This document shows, piece by piece, positions 1 to 8,487 of a stretch of DNA of 24,910 nucleotides. Source of the DNA: CAYYTU01 sp964474655 (GTDB lineage: Bacteria > Chloroflexota > Anaerolineae > B4-G1); contig CAYYTU010000044.1 in NCBI GenBank assembly GCA_964474655.1, positions 1 to 24,910 of the forward strand. Reading direction: 5' to 3'. Each line of letters starts with the position of its first letter. Position 1 is the first letter of the stretch. The position numbers and the translations under genes were made by a program. The notes beneath the pieces were generated by a model. That model ran no database searches. It was not told where the DNA came from and saw only the letters and a program-made list of their open reading frames with translations.

Positions 1-12
1 GGGTCCAGATTC

Positions 13-62
13 AAATATGCGATTATCTGCTTTTCGGTCAAAGGTGATGCTAAACGGTCAAA
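13..62 (-). promoter_or_regulatory. Possible leftward promoter with direct repeats
   Basis: On the minus strand TTGACC (41-36) is followed after 17 bases by ATATTT (18-13), a plausible -35/-10 pair reading out of the window. The octamer TTTGACCG occurs twice with exactly 20 bp between copies (62-55 and 42-35). That is two helical turns, the spacing expected for tandem binding of a regulator such as an OmpR-type protein. The downstream gene is outside the window, so this stays tentative. Confidence 0.3.
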
Positions 63-179
63 AACCTCACCTTCAGGCAATCCTCAGCTCGTTTCATCGC
101 GCTTGAAAGCTTTCGGGAAGATCAAACGAGATTTGTCCAAAGTCCAATTCTAGTGCTCCCTCCCATAAATTCTTGAGCT

Positions 180-198
180 AAAGTCTTCCGAAGACTTT
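180..198 (-). terminator. Weak dyad after the last kinase gene
   Basis: AAAGTCT (180-186) and AGACTTT (192-198) form a 7-bp stem with a 5-nt loop, 27 bases past the stop codon of the 226-1806 gene. The stem is AT-rich and no clear T-run follows, so it is a poor intrinsic terminator and may only be a local dyad. Confidence 0.25.
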
Positions 199-225
199 GA
201 ATCGTATTGGGGTCAGTCGCCAACC

Positions 226-1806
226 TCAGCCTATCGCTGGCAGCGTGAAGTAGAAAGCGCTCCCTTCACCTGGAGCCGATTCCACCCAGATGTGCCCCCC
301 GTGACGCTCCACTACCCGCTTGCACAGCGCCAGGCCAATACCCAGGCCAGGATATTCCTCCTCAGTGTGTAACCTCTGAAAGACGCGGAAAATGCGCTCG
401 CTCTGCTCCGGGGCGATGCCAATGCCATTATCCACCACCGAAAAGAGCCACTCATCCCCCTGGCGTTCGGCCGAGATATGGACGCGCGGCTCTTGATCTT
501 GCTTGTGGAACTTGAGCGCGTTGGCGATCAAGTTCTGGAAGATCTGGCCCAGCTGGGCCTCGTCTCCCATCACCGTAGGCAACGGATCGTGCGTCACCTC
601 GGCCTCCGTATCCTCAATCGCGCGTCTTAAAGCGGACAGGGTCTTGTCAAGCACCTCCTCGACTTCGGTCGGCTTGAGCTCCTGGCCGCGCGTCCCTACC
701 CGCGAGAGATCTAATAGAGCGCGGATCATCTCTTGCATCCGCTCGGCGCCATCGACGGCATAAGCCACAAACTCCTTCCCCTTGGCGTCCAGACGATCCT
801 CGTAGCGTCGCTCCAGAAGCCGCAAGAAGCTGGTCACCATACGCAACGGTTCTCGGAGATCGTGGGAGACCACAGATGCAAATTGTTCCAGGTCTCGATT
901 GCTCCGTTCCAGCTGAGCCGCGTACCGCTCCACCTTCTCTTCCGCACGTCGCTGCTTGGTCACGTCACGGGCATTGGCCACCAGGCCCTCAATCGCGGGG
1001 TGATCGAGCAAATTGCTGGCGGTGGTCTCAAGCACCCGCCACGATCCGTTCTGATGCAAGAAGCGAAACTCCTCAGAAAGCCGTCCATCCGAGCTCTCGA
1101 CCAGCTGCGTGAAGACCTCGCGCGCCTTAGGGAGATCATCCGGATGCACAAAATCCAGGGCGCTTTTCCCCACCAACTCCTCCGGCGAGTAGCCCAAGAT
1201 CCGCTCGCAAGAGTCACTCAGATATTGAATCACGCCATCGGCCTTGAGCACGGCGATCACGTCCGAGGAGTTCTGGACCAGAGAGCGGAAACGTTCCTCA
1301 CGCCGCCGCAACGCCTCCAGAATTCTCCGGTTCTGAACCGCATAACGGATGGAGCGCTCCAGCAGGTAGGGGTTAAGTTCGCCCTTGATCAGATAATCGG
1401 CCGCGCCGGCCTCCATGGCCTCCACGTCCACGTGATGATCGCCCAGCCCCGTCAACATAATGATCGGCGCCCCGTAGCCGTTGCTCAGCGCCTCGTGCAG
1501 CAAATCCAGGCCAGTGCGTTTACCAAGGTAATAGTCTAGCAGATAAACATCGTGCTCCTGATGGGAGATCACGACCTGCGCTTCTTCGTAGGTAGAGACC
1601 CAATCCAGTCTCAGGGTTTCCTGTGTGAGGTCGGAAAGCATATCACGGATGATGATATAATCGTCCTCATCATCATCGATCAGCAGAATACGCAGCTGGC
1701 CAATGTCGATCGGCGATTCCCAGGTACTGACGTTCTCCTCTCCCCAAAACATCCTCTGCAAAAAGGGGAAGTATTTCTTCATCGGAGTTTCGGGTCTCTC
1801 TCTCAT
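226..1806 (-). CDS. REC-PAS sensor histidine kinase (phytochrome-type kinase core)
   Basis: A 526-residue cytoplasmic kinase with no membrane segment. Residues 38-160 form an intact receiver (acidic D44-D46, phospho-acceptor D91, T119, K141), so the protein can itself be phosphorylated. A PAS domain follows at about 172-287. A short coiled region leads to the HisKA helix with H315 in SHDLREPLR, then a HATPase domain with N-box N425, DNGIG at 459-463 and a G2 box reading GLGIGL. The ligand of the PAS domain cannot be told. The start is firm: a GAGGAG motif lies six bases upstream, and the ATG directly abuts the TAG of the preceding regulator gene, so translation is probably coupled. Its kinase core closely resembles that of the MASE3 kinase at 5745-7997. 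Receiver-first kinases of this kind usually act inside branched phosphorelays; here the single-domain regulator at 1807-2274 is a likely donor or partner. Confidence 0.93.
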   Translation of the reverse strand: MRERPETPMKKYFPFLQRMFWGEENVSTWESPIDIGQLRILLIDDDEDDYIIIRDMLSDLTQETLRLDWVSTYEEAQVVISHQEHDVYLLDYYLGKRTGLDLLHEALSNGYGAPIIMLTGLGDHHVDVEAMEAGAADYLIKGELNPYLLERSIRYAVQNRRILEALRRREERFRSLVQNSSDVIAVLKADGVIQYLSDSCERILGYSPEELVGKSALDFVHPDDLPKAREVFTQLVESSDGRLSEEFRFLHQNGSWRVLETTASNLLDHPAIEGLVANARDVTKQRRAEEKVERYAAQLERSNRDLEQFASVVSHDLREPLRMVTSFLRLLERRYEDRLDAKGKEFVAYAVDGAERMQEMIRALLDLSRVGTRGQELKPTEVEEVLDKTLSALRRAIEDTEAEVTHDPLPTVMGDEAQLGQIFQNLIANALKFHKQDQEPRVHISAERQGDEWLFSVVDNGIGIAPEQSERIFRVFQRLHTEEEYPGLGIGLALCKRVVERHGGHIWVESAPGEGSAFYFTLPAIG

Positions 1807-2274
1807 CTAACTCTCCTCGGATATCGGCAGCTGGACGATCTCAAACCAGAACTCCCCTAGCGCCTTCATCACCTCAACGAGCGCCTCGAAAGTCACCGGT
1901 TTGGTGATATAGGCGTTGGCGCCCATATCGTAGCTGCGCAGAATATCCTCCTCCGCCTCGGAGGTCGTGAGGACCACCACGGGGATACAACGCAGGTCGG
2001 GATCCGTCTTGATCTCTTTGAGCGCTTCGCGCCCGCCCTTGCGAGGCATATTGAGATCAAGCAGGATCATGCCGGGGCGCGGGGCATTGTCCAGCGCAGC
2101 GTACTGACCGCGCCGGTAGAGGTAATCCATCAGAGCCTCACCGTCGTGGACGAAGTGGAGATCGTTCGCCAGCCGGTTTTCCTCCAGCGCCTCTTGCGCC
2201 AGGAAGCGATCGTCGGGATCGTCCTCTGCCATCAAGATGGTGATTGGATTCGCTCGTTTAAGTCTCGCGATCAT
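1807..2274 (-). CDS. Single-domain response regulator, Rcp1-like
   Basis: A 155-residue stand-alone receiver with no output domain. The acidic pocket is E17/D18/D19, the phospho-acceptor is D73 (LLDLNMP), and T103 and K125 complete the active site, so it should be phosphorylatable. The LLDLNMPRKGG stretch and the long segment before it resemble Rcp1, the regulator that partners cyanobacterial phytochrome kinases. Those kinases carry the same SHDLQEPLR phospho-acceptor signature seen in the kinase just upstream (2258-5643). The two genes overlap by 17 bp, and a strong GGAGG motif six bases before the ATG lies inside the kinase gene, so the pair is translationally coupled and very probably cognate. 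It is followed without a gap by the REC-PAS kinase. Output must be through protein-protein contact or phosphotransfer. Confidence 0.95.
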   Translation of the reverse strand: MIARLKRANPITILMAEDDPDDRFLAQEALEENRLANDLHFVHDGEALMDYLYRRGQYAALDNAPRPGMILLDLNMPRKGGREALKEIKTDPDLRCIPVVVLTTSEAEEDILRSYDMGANAYITKPVTFEALVEVMKALGEFWFEIVQLPISEES

Positions 2275-4641
2275 GTTGTTCCTCCATTTGTTTAAGCGGT
2301 AACGTGATGATAAACTTGGCCCCCTGACCGGGTTCGCTTTCGGCGGTGATATGCCCCCCGTGGCGCTCTACGATCTTGCGACAGATAGCCAACCCTATGC
2401 CGGTTCCCTCATACCGCTCGCGTCCGTGCAGGCGCTGGAAGGGGGCAAAGACTTGCTTGATGTAAGATTCTTCGAAGCCGATACCGTTGTCCTCCACGAA
2501 GACGCGACAGAGCCGCTCGACGGGAGGGTCGCCTAAGACGGGATCTTCCTCAGCTTCCAACGTCTCGCTGTACACCTCCACCACCGGGGTGCGCCCCTCC
2601 TGATGAAACTTCAGCGCGTTGCCGACCAGATTCTGCATCACCCGCCGCATTTGAACCCGATCGGCCTCGATGGTGGGCAGATCGCCGATTTCTACGCGCC
2701 CGTCGGTCTCCTCAAGGCGCACGTGGAGATCGGCGATGACATCCTCCATCACGGCGTTGAGATCGACCGGCGCAAACGGCTTGGCCCTGGTCGTGACCCG
2801 TGAGTAGGTCAACAAATCGTTAATCAGGGCCCGCATCCGAGTCGCCGCACTCTGCATCCGCGCCAGGTAATCACGCCCGCGATCTTCAAGCACGTGACCA
2901 TACTTAGTCTGCAGCCGATCCCCAAAGGCCTGAACCTTGCGCAGCGGCTCCTGCAGATCGTGCGAGGCGATGTAGGCGAACTCTTCTAACTCGGCGTTGG
3001 AGCGGGCCAGCTCGGCAGTCCGCTCCGCCAGCGCCTTCTGAACCCTCTTCCGTTCAGTGATGTCCAGGGTATATTCGATCATTTGCACCACGTCCCCGGC
3101 CTCGTCGAAGATGGGATAGCCGTAAACCTCGACGTATCGGGGACTGCCGTCGGGCGCGCGATGAATATGCTCCACTTTGACCGGGTCGCCAGACGCTCTG
3201 ACCGCATCAAGCGGGCAAAGGTGCTCCTCGCTCTCACACGGCGCCTCGGCCTGATGCGTGAGCGCGTAACAATTGGCGCCCGCCGGTATCCCCTCGGACG
3301 GGGTAGAGGCTGAGTTCGCCACCTCGATGGTATAATCGTCGGTGTTGATTACGAAGAAGGGATGGGTCAGGGATTCCAGCGTGTTCTCCAACATATTCTT
3401 CTGCTTTATGATCTTCTGCTCGCCTCGCTTTCGCTCGGTGATGTCGCGATCGATGCCCACCAGGCCGCTGGGCTGCCCCTCCTCATCCACCACCAACGAG
3501 ATGAACGTATCAGCCCAGAACCAGGACCCGTCCTTCCGCCTCTGTCTATACTGACCACGCCAGAAGCCGGTTTCGAGCACATGCTCCAGTCGTTTCTCTT
3601 CTTCCTCCACACTGTCAGGCTCGGTGATGAACGTGATGGACTCGCCCACCACTTCATCGGCGGTGTAGCCATACAGATCTTCGGCTCCCTTACCCCAATA
3701 AATGACACGCCCATCTAAATCCGTGGCCACCACGGATTCCCGAACGCTATCCAGTAACTGCGATTGGAACCGCAATCTCTCTTCCGTCCGGGTGTGATGG
3801 AGCGCCAGCGCGTAAAGCGAGGCTAAACGCTCGACCAGCGCCAGATCCTGGCCCGTATAGTCGCTGTCAGCGTTCACCAACGCAATCTGCCCTACCAGCT
3901 GACCCTCTACGGCCGCCGGGGCCGAAAGGAATCGCTTGATCGGCACGTGCCCCTCGGGGATACCGGAAGAACGCCAGTCATCCTGCGGCTCGTTCGTCAT
4001 CAATGACTTGCGATTTTCCAGCACCCAGCCCCACAGGCCGCTGAACTCCTCAAATACGCACGTCTTGTCCGGCACCTGGCACTCTTCCCAGATCTCTCTG
4101 GTCAGCGTGGAGGAGACCAGGTGGCCGGTCTCCGGGTCAATGTAACCGACGTACCCGAACTTACTACCCGTCAGGCGCTTGGCGTGGGCCAAGACGCGGT
4201 AAGCGATTTCATCAATCGAGATCGGCTCAAGCAGCGCTGAGGAAAGCTCTGCCACCGCTCCCTCCATCTCCGATTGCCACTGGAGCGCCTCCTCCATCTC
4301 TTTGCGGTCGGTGATGTCCATAAACGTGGTGATCACCTGAACGATCTCGCCCGTATCAGCGAAGACGGGGTCAGCGTCGACCAGAGCCCACCTGACCTCG
4401 TCATCTCCCTCGCCGGGAATGCCGACGACCAGATCGCGCACCGCCGCTCGTGTGGCGAAGACCCGATTGACGGGGTAATCCTCGCTCGGCATCGGCGCCC
4501 CATCCTCCTGCAAGAAGCGCCACACTTCGTCCCGTGTTCCTCGCCCCACTAGATTCTCGTCGGACAATCCCAGCAACTGACGGGCGGCCGGGTTGCTGGT
4601 GACGATAGTCCCATCGGCGTCGTGAACGACCACAGCAGCCC
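2258..4641 (-). CDS. 3' part of DUF3365-PAS-GAF-PAS-PAS histidine kinase
   Basis: This is the C-terminal portion of the gene whose 5' part is 4742-5643. Collapsing the artefactual gap gives one protein of about 1076 residues; numbering here follows that join. It holds the rest of PAS1 (to about 395), a GAF domain (405-565), PAS2 (575-688), PAS3 with a cysteine motif (C740, THQAEAP, C751, HLCPL with C758; about 700-812), then HisKA with H843 in ASHDLQEPLR and a HATPase domain with N953, D1000/N1001 and GTGIGL. All catalytic motifs are intact. It overlaps the Rcp1-like regulator downstream by 17 bp. The GAF-PAS3 block is strongly similar to that of the MASE3 kinase upstream, pointing to duplication of the sensory module. 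As the sequence is written, the frame shifts across the Ns, which creates a false start at 4906. Confidence 0.92.
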
Positions 4642-4796
4642 NNNNNNNNNNNNNNNNNNNNNNNNNNNNNNNNNNNNNNNNNNNNNNNNNNNNNNNNNNN
4701 NNNNNNNNNNNNNNNNNNNNNNNNNNNNNNNNNNNNNNNNNGCCGGGTTGCTGGTGACGATAGTCCCATCGGCGTCGTGAACGACCACAGCAGCCC
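4587..4796. other. 100-N gap flanked by a duplicated 55-bp contig end
   Basis: Bases 4587-4641 and 4742-4796 are identical (55 bp), with 100 Ns between them. Removing 4642-4796 (155 bp) brings the frame of the upstream ORF into register with the downstream one and gives a continuous PAS domain. An overlap of 55 bp is a common de Bruijn k-mer size, so these are two contigs that really overlap but were scaffolded with a default gap. A genuine tandem PAS repeat is possible but less economical. Confidence 0.9.
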
Positions 4797-5643
4797 GAAT
4801 GGCCTGAAGCAGAGAGCGATACCGCATCTCGCTCTCCTCCAGCGTCTTCACGCTGCCCTGGAGCGCATACCCACCTCCGCCGATGATGACCAGCCCCAAC
4901 CCCCACAAGAGGCTATGTCCCAGCCAAGTGAGGCGTTCGTGCTGTTGTGCCACCGCCTGGAGCGGCCTCATAGGGACAGAGACGCTTATGCCGCCGCGCA
5001 CCTCCCCTACCTCGTACCCTTGCTCGGCGTGGCATTGGAGGCAGCCTTCCTCGGTAATGAGCGGGCGCATCAGACGCATATGGCTCACCCCGTCCAACAC
5101 CTGAATGGTACTGGCTTCGTCCTGGCCCTCCTCGAAGTCCCGCAGCGCCTCACGCTCCCAGCCGTCGGGAGCGTTGGCGGGTCGGATCGGGTCCAGGCTG
5201 GTGATATGGCCTTGCACCCCTTGAAACTCCGCTGCCAGCTCATGGACCTGGCGCGTCATATAGGCCGGGTTGACGAGTGTAAGAGCCATCTCTTCTCCAG
5301 AAGCGGAGCCTGGCGAAGAGGAGGCCGTGATCTCAACCGCACGCTCGGACATCTCTTGGAGATAGGGGTTAGGCGGCGTCTCCTCGGTGATGGGCACGTA
5401 GACGCCGCCGTGCTGGGCGTTCCAGCGTCGATAGATGACGTCCTTTTCGTAAGCGGTACGGGCTGTGGTGCGGGCCATTTCCAACACCTCTTGTCGTTGC
5501 TGGCGCAGGTTATAGACGAGTGAAACGCCCACCACCAGAGTCCACATCACCCCTATCGCCAGCACATAGACCGCCAGACGCGGGCTTGGCTCATCGCCTG
5601 ACAACAAATTCCCCTCTCTTATCACCCTTCGCTCTCCTCTCAT
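4742..5643 (-). CDS. 5' part of DUF3365 (haem-c type) membrane sensor kinase
   Basis: N-terminal 300 residues of the kinase continued at 2258-4641. A cytoplasmic lead is followed by TM1 (about 23-46), an extracytoplasmic DUF3365 (Tll0287-like) domain (about 50-235) and TM2 (about 240-262), then the start of PAS1. The DUF3365 domain contains C201-L-Q-C-H205, a CxxCH motif expected to bind haem c covalently outside the membrane, so the protein is probably a redox or gas sensor. ATG at 5643 is used here. A GTG at 5625 has a better placed AGGAG (8-base spacing) and gives a protein six residues shorter. The open frame extends to 5841, but that would overlap the MASE3 kinase gene and add a sequence with no family character. 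The gene follows the MASE3 kinase after about 100 bp. Confidence 0.88.
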
Positions 5644-5744
5644 CGCTCTGCATCGCTCTGGACTTCCGACGCTTGCAACATAACCATCTTGAGCTACCAC
5701 CACACAACATTCCCCCGAGCCATCGCACCCAGGGCAGCCGATCC

Positions 5745-7997
5745 TCACGTGCCCGGCAGGGTAAAATAGAACGTGCTCCCCTCGCCTGGTTCCGACTCCA
5801 CCCAGATGTGGCCACCGTGACGCTCCACGATACGCTTGCACAAGGCCAGCCCAATGCCCGTGCCCTCGTACTCATCCCGCGTGTGGAGCCGTTGGAAGAC
5901 CTCAAAGATACGATCGGCCTGCTCAGGATCGATCCCGATACCGTTATCCGCGACGGAGAATCGCCATTTACCGTTCACGCGCTGCGCGGAGATGTCTACC
6001 CGCGGCGTTACGCCCTCGCGGCGGAACTTAATCCCGTTGGCGATCAAATTCTGGAAGACCTGGCCCAGCTGCGCTTCGTCCGCCATCACCGTGGGCAAGG
6101 AATTGTACGTCACCTCGGCCTCGGCCTCCTCAATCGCTGGCCGCAACGCCTTGAGCGTACGTGCCAGCACCGCTTCGGTGTCGGTCGGGGCGAGATCCTG
6201 ACCGTGCGTCCCGACCCGCGATAGATCGAGCAGCGATTGAATCATCTGTCGCATGCGCTCAGCGCCATCGACAGCGTAGGCGATGTACTCTTTGGCCTTG
6301 GCGTCGAGCTGCTCGCCATAGCGCCGTTCCAGGAGATTCAAGAAACTGGACACCATGCGCAGCGGCTCCTGCAGATCGTGCGAGGCGACGTAGGCGAACT
6401 GCTCCAGCTCCTGATTGCTGCGCTCGATCTCCTCTTCGGCGCGCTTCCGCTCGGTGATATCAAGCGCATACTCAATCATCCGCACCACTTCCCCCTTCTC
6501 GTCCATGATCGGATATCCGTGGACCTCGACGTAGCGGATGTCGCCATCCGGGGCGTAGTGGGTATGAACCACCTCGACCGGCACGCCAGAGGCCTTGACC
6601 TCCTCCAGCGGGCACGTATGGTCCGCGCCACTACACGGCTCCTCAAGCCGGTGGGTGAGCATATAACACGTCACGTCCTCCGGCAAGTCCTCCGTCGAGG
6701 TAGCCGCCGAGTTCGCCATCTCGATGGTGTAATCGTCAGCGTTCAGAACGTAGAAGGGGTGCGTCAGCGCTTCGAGCGTGCTCTCCAGCATCTCCTTCTG
6801 CTGGACAATCTGCCGCTCCGTCCAGTGGCGCTGGATCGCAAAGGCATAGAGCGATGCCAGCCGTTTGACCAGCGCCAAATCCTGCGCTGTGTAGTCCCTC
6901 CCGGCGTTGGCCAGCGCGATCTGGCCGATCAGCTCCCCGTCAATAATCGCCGGTGCCGAAAGGAAACGCTCAATCGGCACGTGGCCTTCGGGAACCCCCG
7001 TGGAGCGAGGGTCATCCTGCAAGTTGTTCGTCAGCAAGGCCTCGCGGTGTTCCAGCACCCAGCCCCACAGGCCGCCAAACGTCTCAAAGACGTAATCCTT
7101 ATCCGGCACCTGGCATTCGCTCCAGATATCCCTGGTCATGGTAGGACAAATCAGGTATCCTGTTTCCGGATCTATGTAGCCCACGTAGCCAAACGCGCTG
7201 CCTGTCAGCTGTTTGGCTTGCTCCAAGACGTCGACAGAGATATCCTCAAGCGATCCCGGCTCCAGCAGAGCGGTGGACAGCTCGGCCACAGCACTCTCCA
7301 CCTCCGATTGCCACTGAAGCGTCTCCTCACTCTGCTTCAAGTCTCTGAACAACAAGTTGTAAGGTTGCGTCAGGCCGATCTGGACGAAGGCCACGTAGAT
7401 GAAATAGCCGGAGACGATTTTGAGAAAATGCCCGATCAGATTAGGGAGCCCATAGACATCCTCATAAAGCGTGAAGGCCAGCTCAGAGACAATCGTCACA
7501 GCAATTGAGGCCCCCAGCAGATTGAACACNNNNNNNNNNNNNNNNNNNNNNNNNNNNNNNNNNNNNNNNNNNNNNNNNNNNNNNNNNNNNNNNNNNNNNN
7601 NNNNNNNNNNNNNNNNNNNNNNNNNNNNNGCGATCCAGAGCTGAGTCGGTAGATTGGCGCCATAGTCCGGAAAGACGCCCATCCCTTTGTAAGCCAGGGT
7701 ATGCACCAGGTCCAGCCCGCCGATGAAGAGATAGGCGATGCCCATAAACAAAAAGTAGCCATTTTCCATAAACCGCCGGGCGCTCCAAAAGAGCATAAAA
7801 ATGCTCACGGCTACGACTACGCTGAAGATCTCAACCAGGCTATGGAAGAGCAAGTAATTATACTGTCGGCTCAGCCGGAGGCCCACCAGCACGACGCCCG
7901 CCGCGAGGATCCGGGCCAGCACCTGGCGCGGGGTCCATCCCATCTTCAACGCGCCCTCAGATCGATCGGTCATTTCAACAGACGTTTCAGCGGACAT
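5745..7997 (-). CDS. MASE3-GAF-PAS sensor histidine kinase (internal assembly gap)
   Basis: Membrane-bound kinase, 750 residues as written including about 34 unknown ones. The N-terminus matches MASE3, a multi-helix membrane sensor domain: hydrophobic segments at about 28-70 and 80-102, then GMGVFPDYGANLPTQLW before the gap, and ELAFTLYEDVYGLPNLIGHF after it. A GAF domain (225-390), a PAS with the cysteine motif C444/C455/C462 (400-518), HisKA with H540 in ASHDLQEPLR and an intact HATPase domain (N650, DNGIG, GTGIGL) follow. The ligand of MASE3 is unknown to me. The ATG at 7997 has AAGGAG close upstream. The GAF-PAS block resembles the DUF3365 kinase and the kinase core resembles the REC-PAS kinase, so this gene looks mosaic. 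It starts 58 bp after the regulator at 8056-8487. Both flanks are in frame with 100 Ns, so the true gap length should leave remainder 1 on division by 3. Confidence 0.9.
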   Translation of the reverse strand: MSAETSVEMTDRSEGALKMGWTPRQVLARILAAGVVLVGLRLSRQYNYLLFHSLVEIFSVVVAVSIFMLFWSARRFMENGYFLFMGIAYLFIGGLDLVHTLAYKGMGVFPDYGANLPTQLWIXXXXXXXXXXXXXXXXXXXXXXXXXXXXXXXXXXVFNLLGASIAVTIVSELAFTLYEDVYGLPNLIGHFLKIVSGYFIYVAFVQIGLTQPYNLLFRDLKQSEETLQWQSEVESAVAELSTALLEPGSLEDISVDVLEQAKQLTGSAFGYVGYIDPETGYLICPTMTRDIWSECQVPDKDYVFETFGGLWGWVLEHREALLTNNLQDDPRSTGVPEGHVPIERFLSAPAIIDGELIGQIALANAGRDYTAQDLALVKRLASLYAFAIQRHWTERQIVQQKEMLESTLEALTHPFYVLNADDYTIEMANSAATSTEDLPEDVTCYMLTHRLEEPCSGADHTCPLEEVKASGVPVEVVHTHYAPDGDIRYVEVHGYPIMDEKGEVVRMIEYALDITERKRAEEEIERSNQELEQFAYVASHDLQEPLRMVSSFLNLLERRYGEQLDAKAKEYIAYAVDGAERMRQMIQSLLDLSRVGTHGQDLAPTDTEAVLARTLKALRPAIEEAEAEVTYNSLPTVMADEAQLGQVFQNLIANGIKFRREGVTPRVDISAQRVNGKWRFSVADNGIGIDPEQADRIFEVFQRLHTRDEYEGTGIGLALCKRIVERHGGHIWVESEPGEGSTFYFTLPGT
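7530..7629. other. 100-N assembly gap inside the MASE3 domain
   Basis: Exactly 100 Ns, the usual placeholder. Unlike the other gap, the flanks share no duplicated sequence, so real sequence is missing. From memory of MASE3 proteins, more residues than the 33 implied by the Ns separate the two flanking motifs, so the true gap is probably longer. Confidence 0.95.
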
Positions 7998-8055
7998 CCT
8001 CTCCTTTCAAGAAAGCGCTGCAAAGTAAACGCGGCGTTCCACGCTGCGAGTGATG

Positions 8056-8487
8056 TTATACACCCGGCAATTTAGCGCAGCGCATCCAAAACTCCTCAAT
8101 GGCCTCGACAGTAGCGAAGAAGCTGTCCAGATCGGGCGGTTTGGTAATGTAACAATTCGCCCCATAAGCGTAAGTCTTATCAATGTCCGATTCGGCCTCG
8201 GACGTAGTCAAGACGATCACCGGTATGCGCCTCAGCCGTTCATCATCCTTGATGGTTCGCAACACTTCATCGCCGCTCATCCTGGGCAAATTCAGATCCA
8301 ACAGGATCAGCTTGGGATAAGGCGCCTCGACGTATTCCCCCTCCTGATAGAGAAACTGCAACGCTTGTTCCCCATCTCTTACGACGTGCAAGCTGGCCTG
8401 TATCTGATTCTCCTGCAAGGCTTCTCGGATGAGCATAACGTCACCGGGATTATCCTCCACCAACAAAACATTCAACCAATCACTCAT
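8056..8487 (-). CDS. Single-domain response regulator, Rcp1-like
   Basis: A 143-residue stand-alone receiver. Active-site residues are E11/D12, phospho-acceptor D64 (LLDLNLP), T94 and K116. It is the closest relative in the window of the regulator at 1807-2274 and belongs to the same Rcp1-like class. The open frame runs 16 codons further upstream, but ATG 8487 is chosen because AAGGGGG lies just before it and MSDWLNVLLVED is the normal receiver start. The start codon lies inside the last codons of the kinase gene 8480-10093 (8-bp overlap), so the two are translationally coupled and probably a cognate pair. With no output domain, it must act by contact or by passing phosphate on, possibly to the kinases or Roadblock receivers nearby. 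Confidence 0.95.
   Translation of the reverse strand: MSDWLNVLLVEDNPGDVMLIREALQENQIQASLHVVRDGEQALQFLYQEGEYVEAPYPKLILLDLNLPRMSGDEVLRTIKDDERLRRIPVIVLTTSEAESDIDKTYAYGANCYITKPPDLDSFFATVEAIEEFWMRCAKLPGV

Larger units (their letters stand above)
1..225. other. Left intergenic stretch, no gene
   Basis: No coding sequence is visible. The stretch holds a short dyad (180-198), a GAAAGCTTTCG palindrome (105-115) with a nearby GTCCAAAGTCC (135-145), and two TTTGACCG direct repeats on the minus strand that look like part of a promoter reading off the left end. Each is listed separately where it can be supported. Confidence 0.6.

Noticed and set aside
733..1539. Plus-strand open frame of 268 codons
   Set aside because: It lies wholly antisense to the REC-PAS kinase, whose motifs are intact. 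Its translation is His/Leu/Gln-rich with no family character, typical of the complement of a GC-rich coding strand.
2258..4906. Minus-strand frame starting at 4906 as a complete gene
   Set aside because: Its first residues are a frame-shifted reading of the upstream part of the same kinase, created by the 100-N gap and the 55-bp duplication.
4777..5523. Plus-strand open frame of 248 codons
   Set aside because: Antisense to the DUF3365 sensor region and partly inside the duplicated gap flank.
5644..5841. N-terminal extension of the DUF3365 kinase to 5841
   Set aside because: It would overlap the MASE3 kinase gene by almost 100 bp and adds Cys/Gly-rich residues with no family match before the first membrane helix.
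6237..7508. Plus-strand open frame of 423 codons
   Set aside because: Antisense to the MASE3 kinase GAF, PAS and kinase domains; no recognisable motif.
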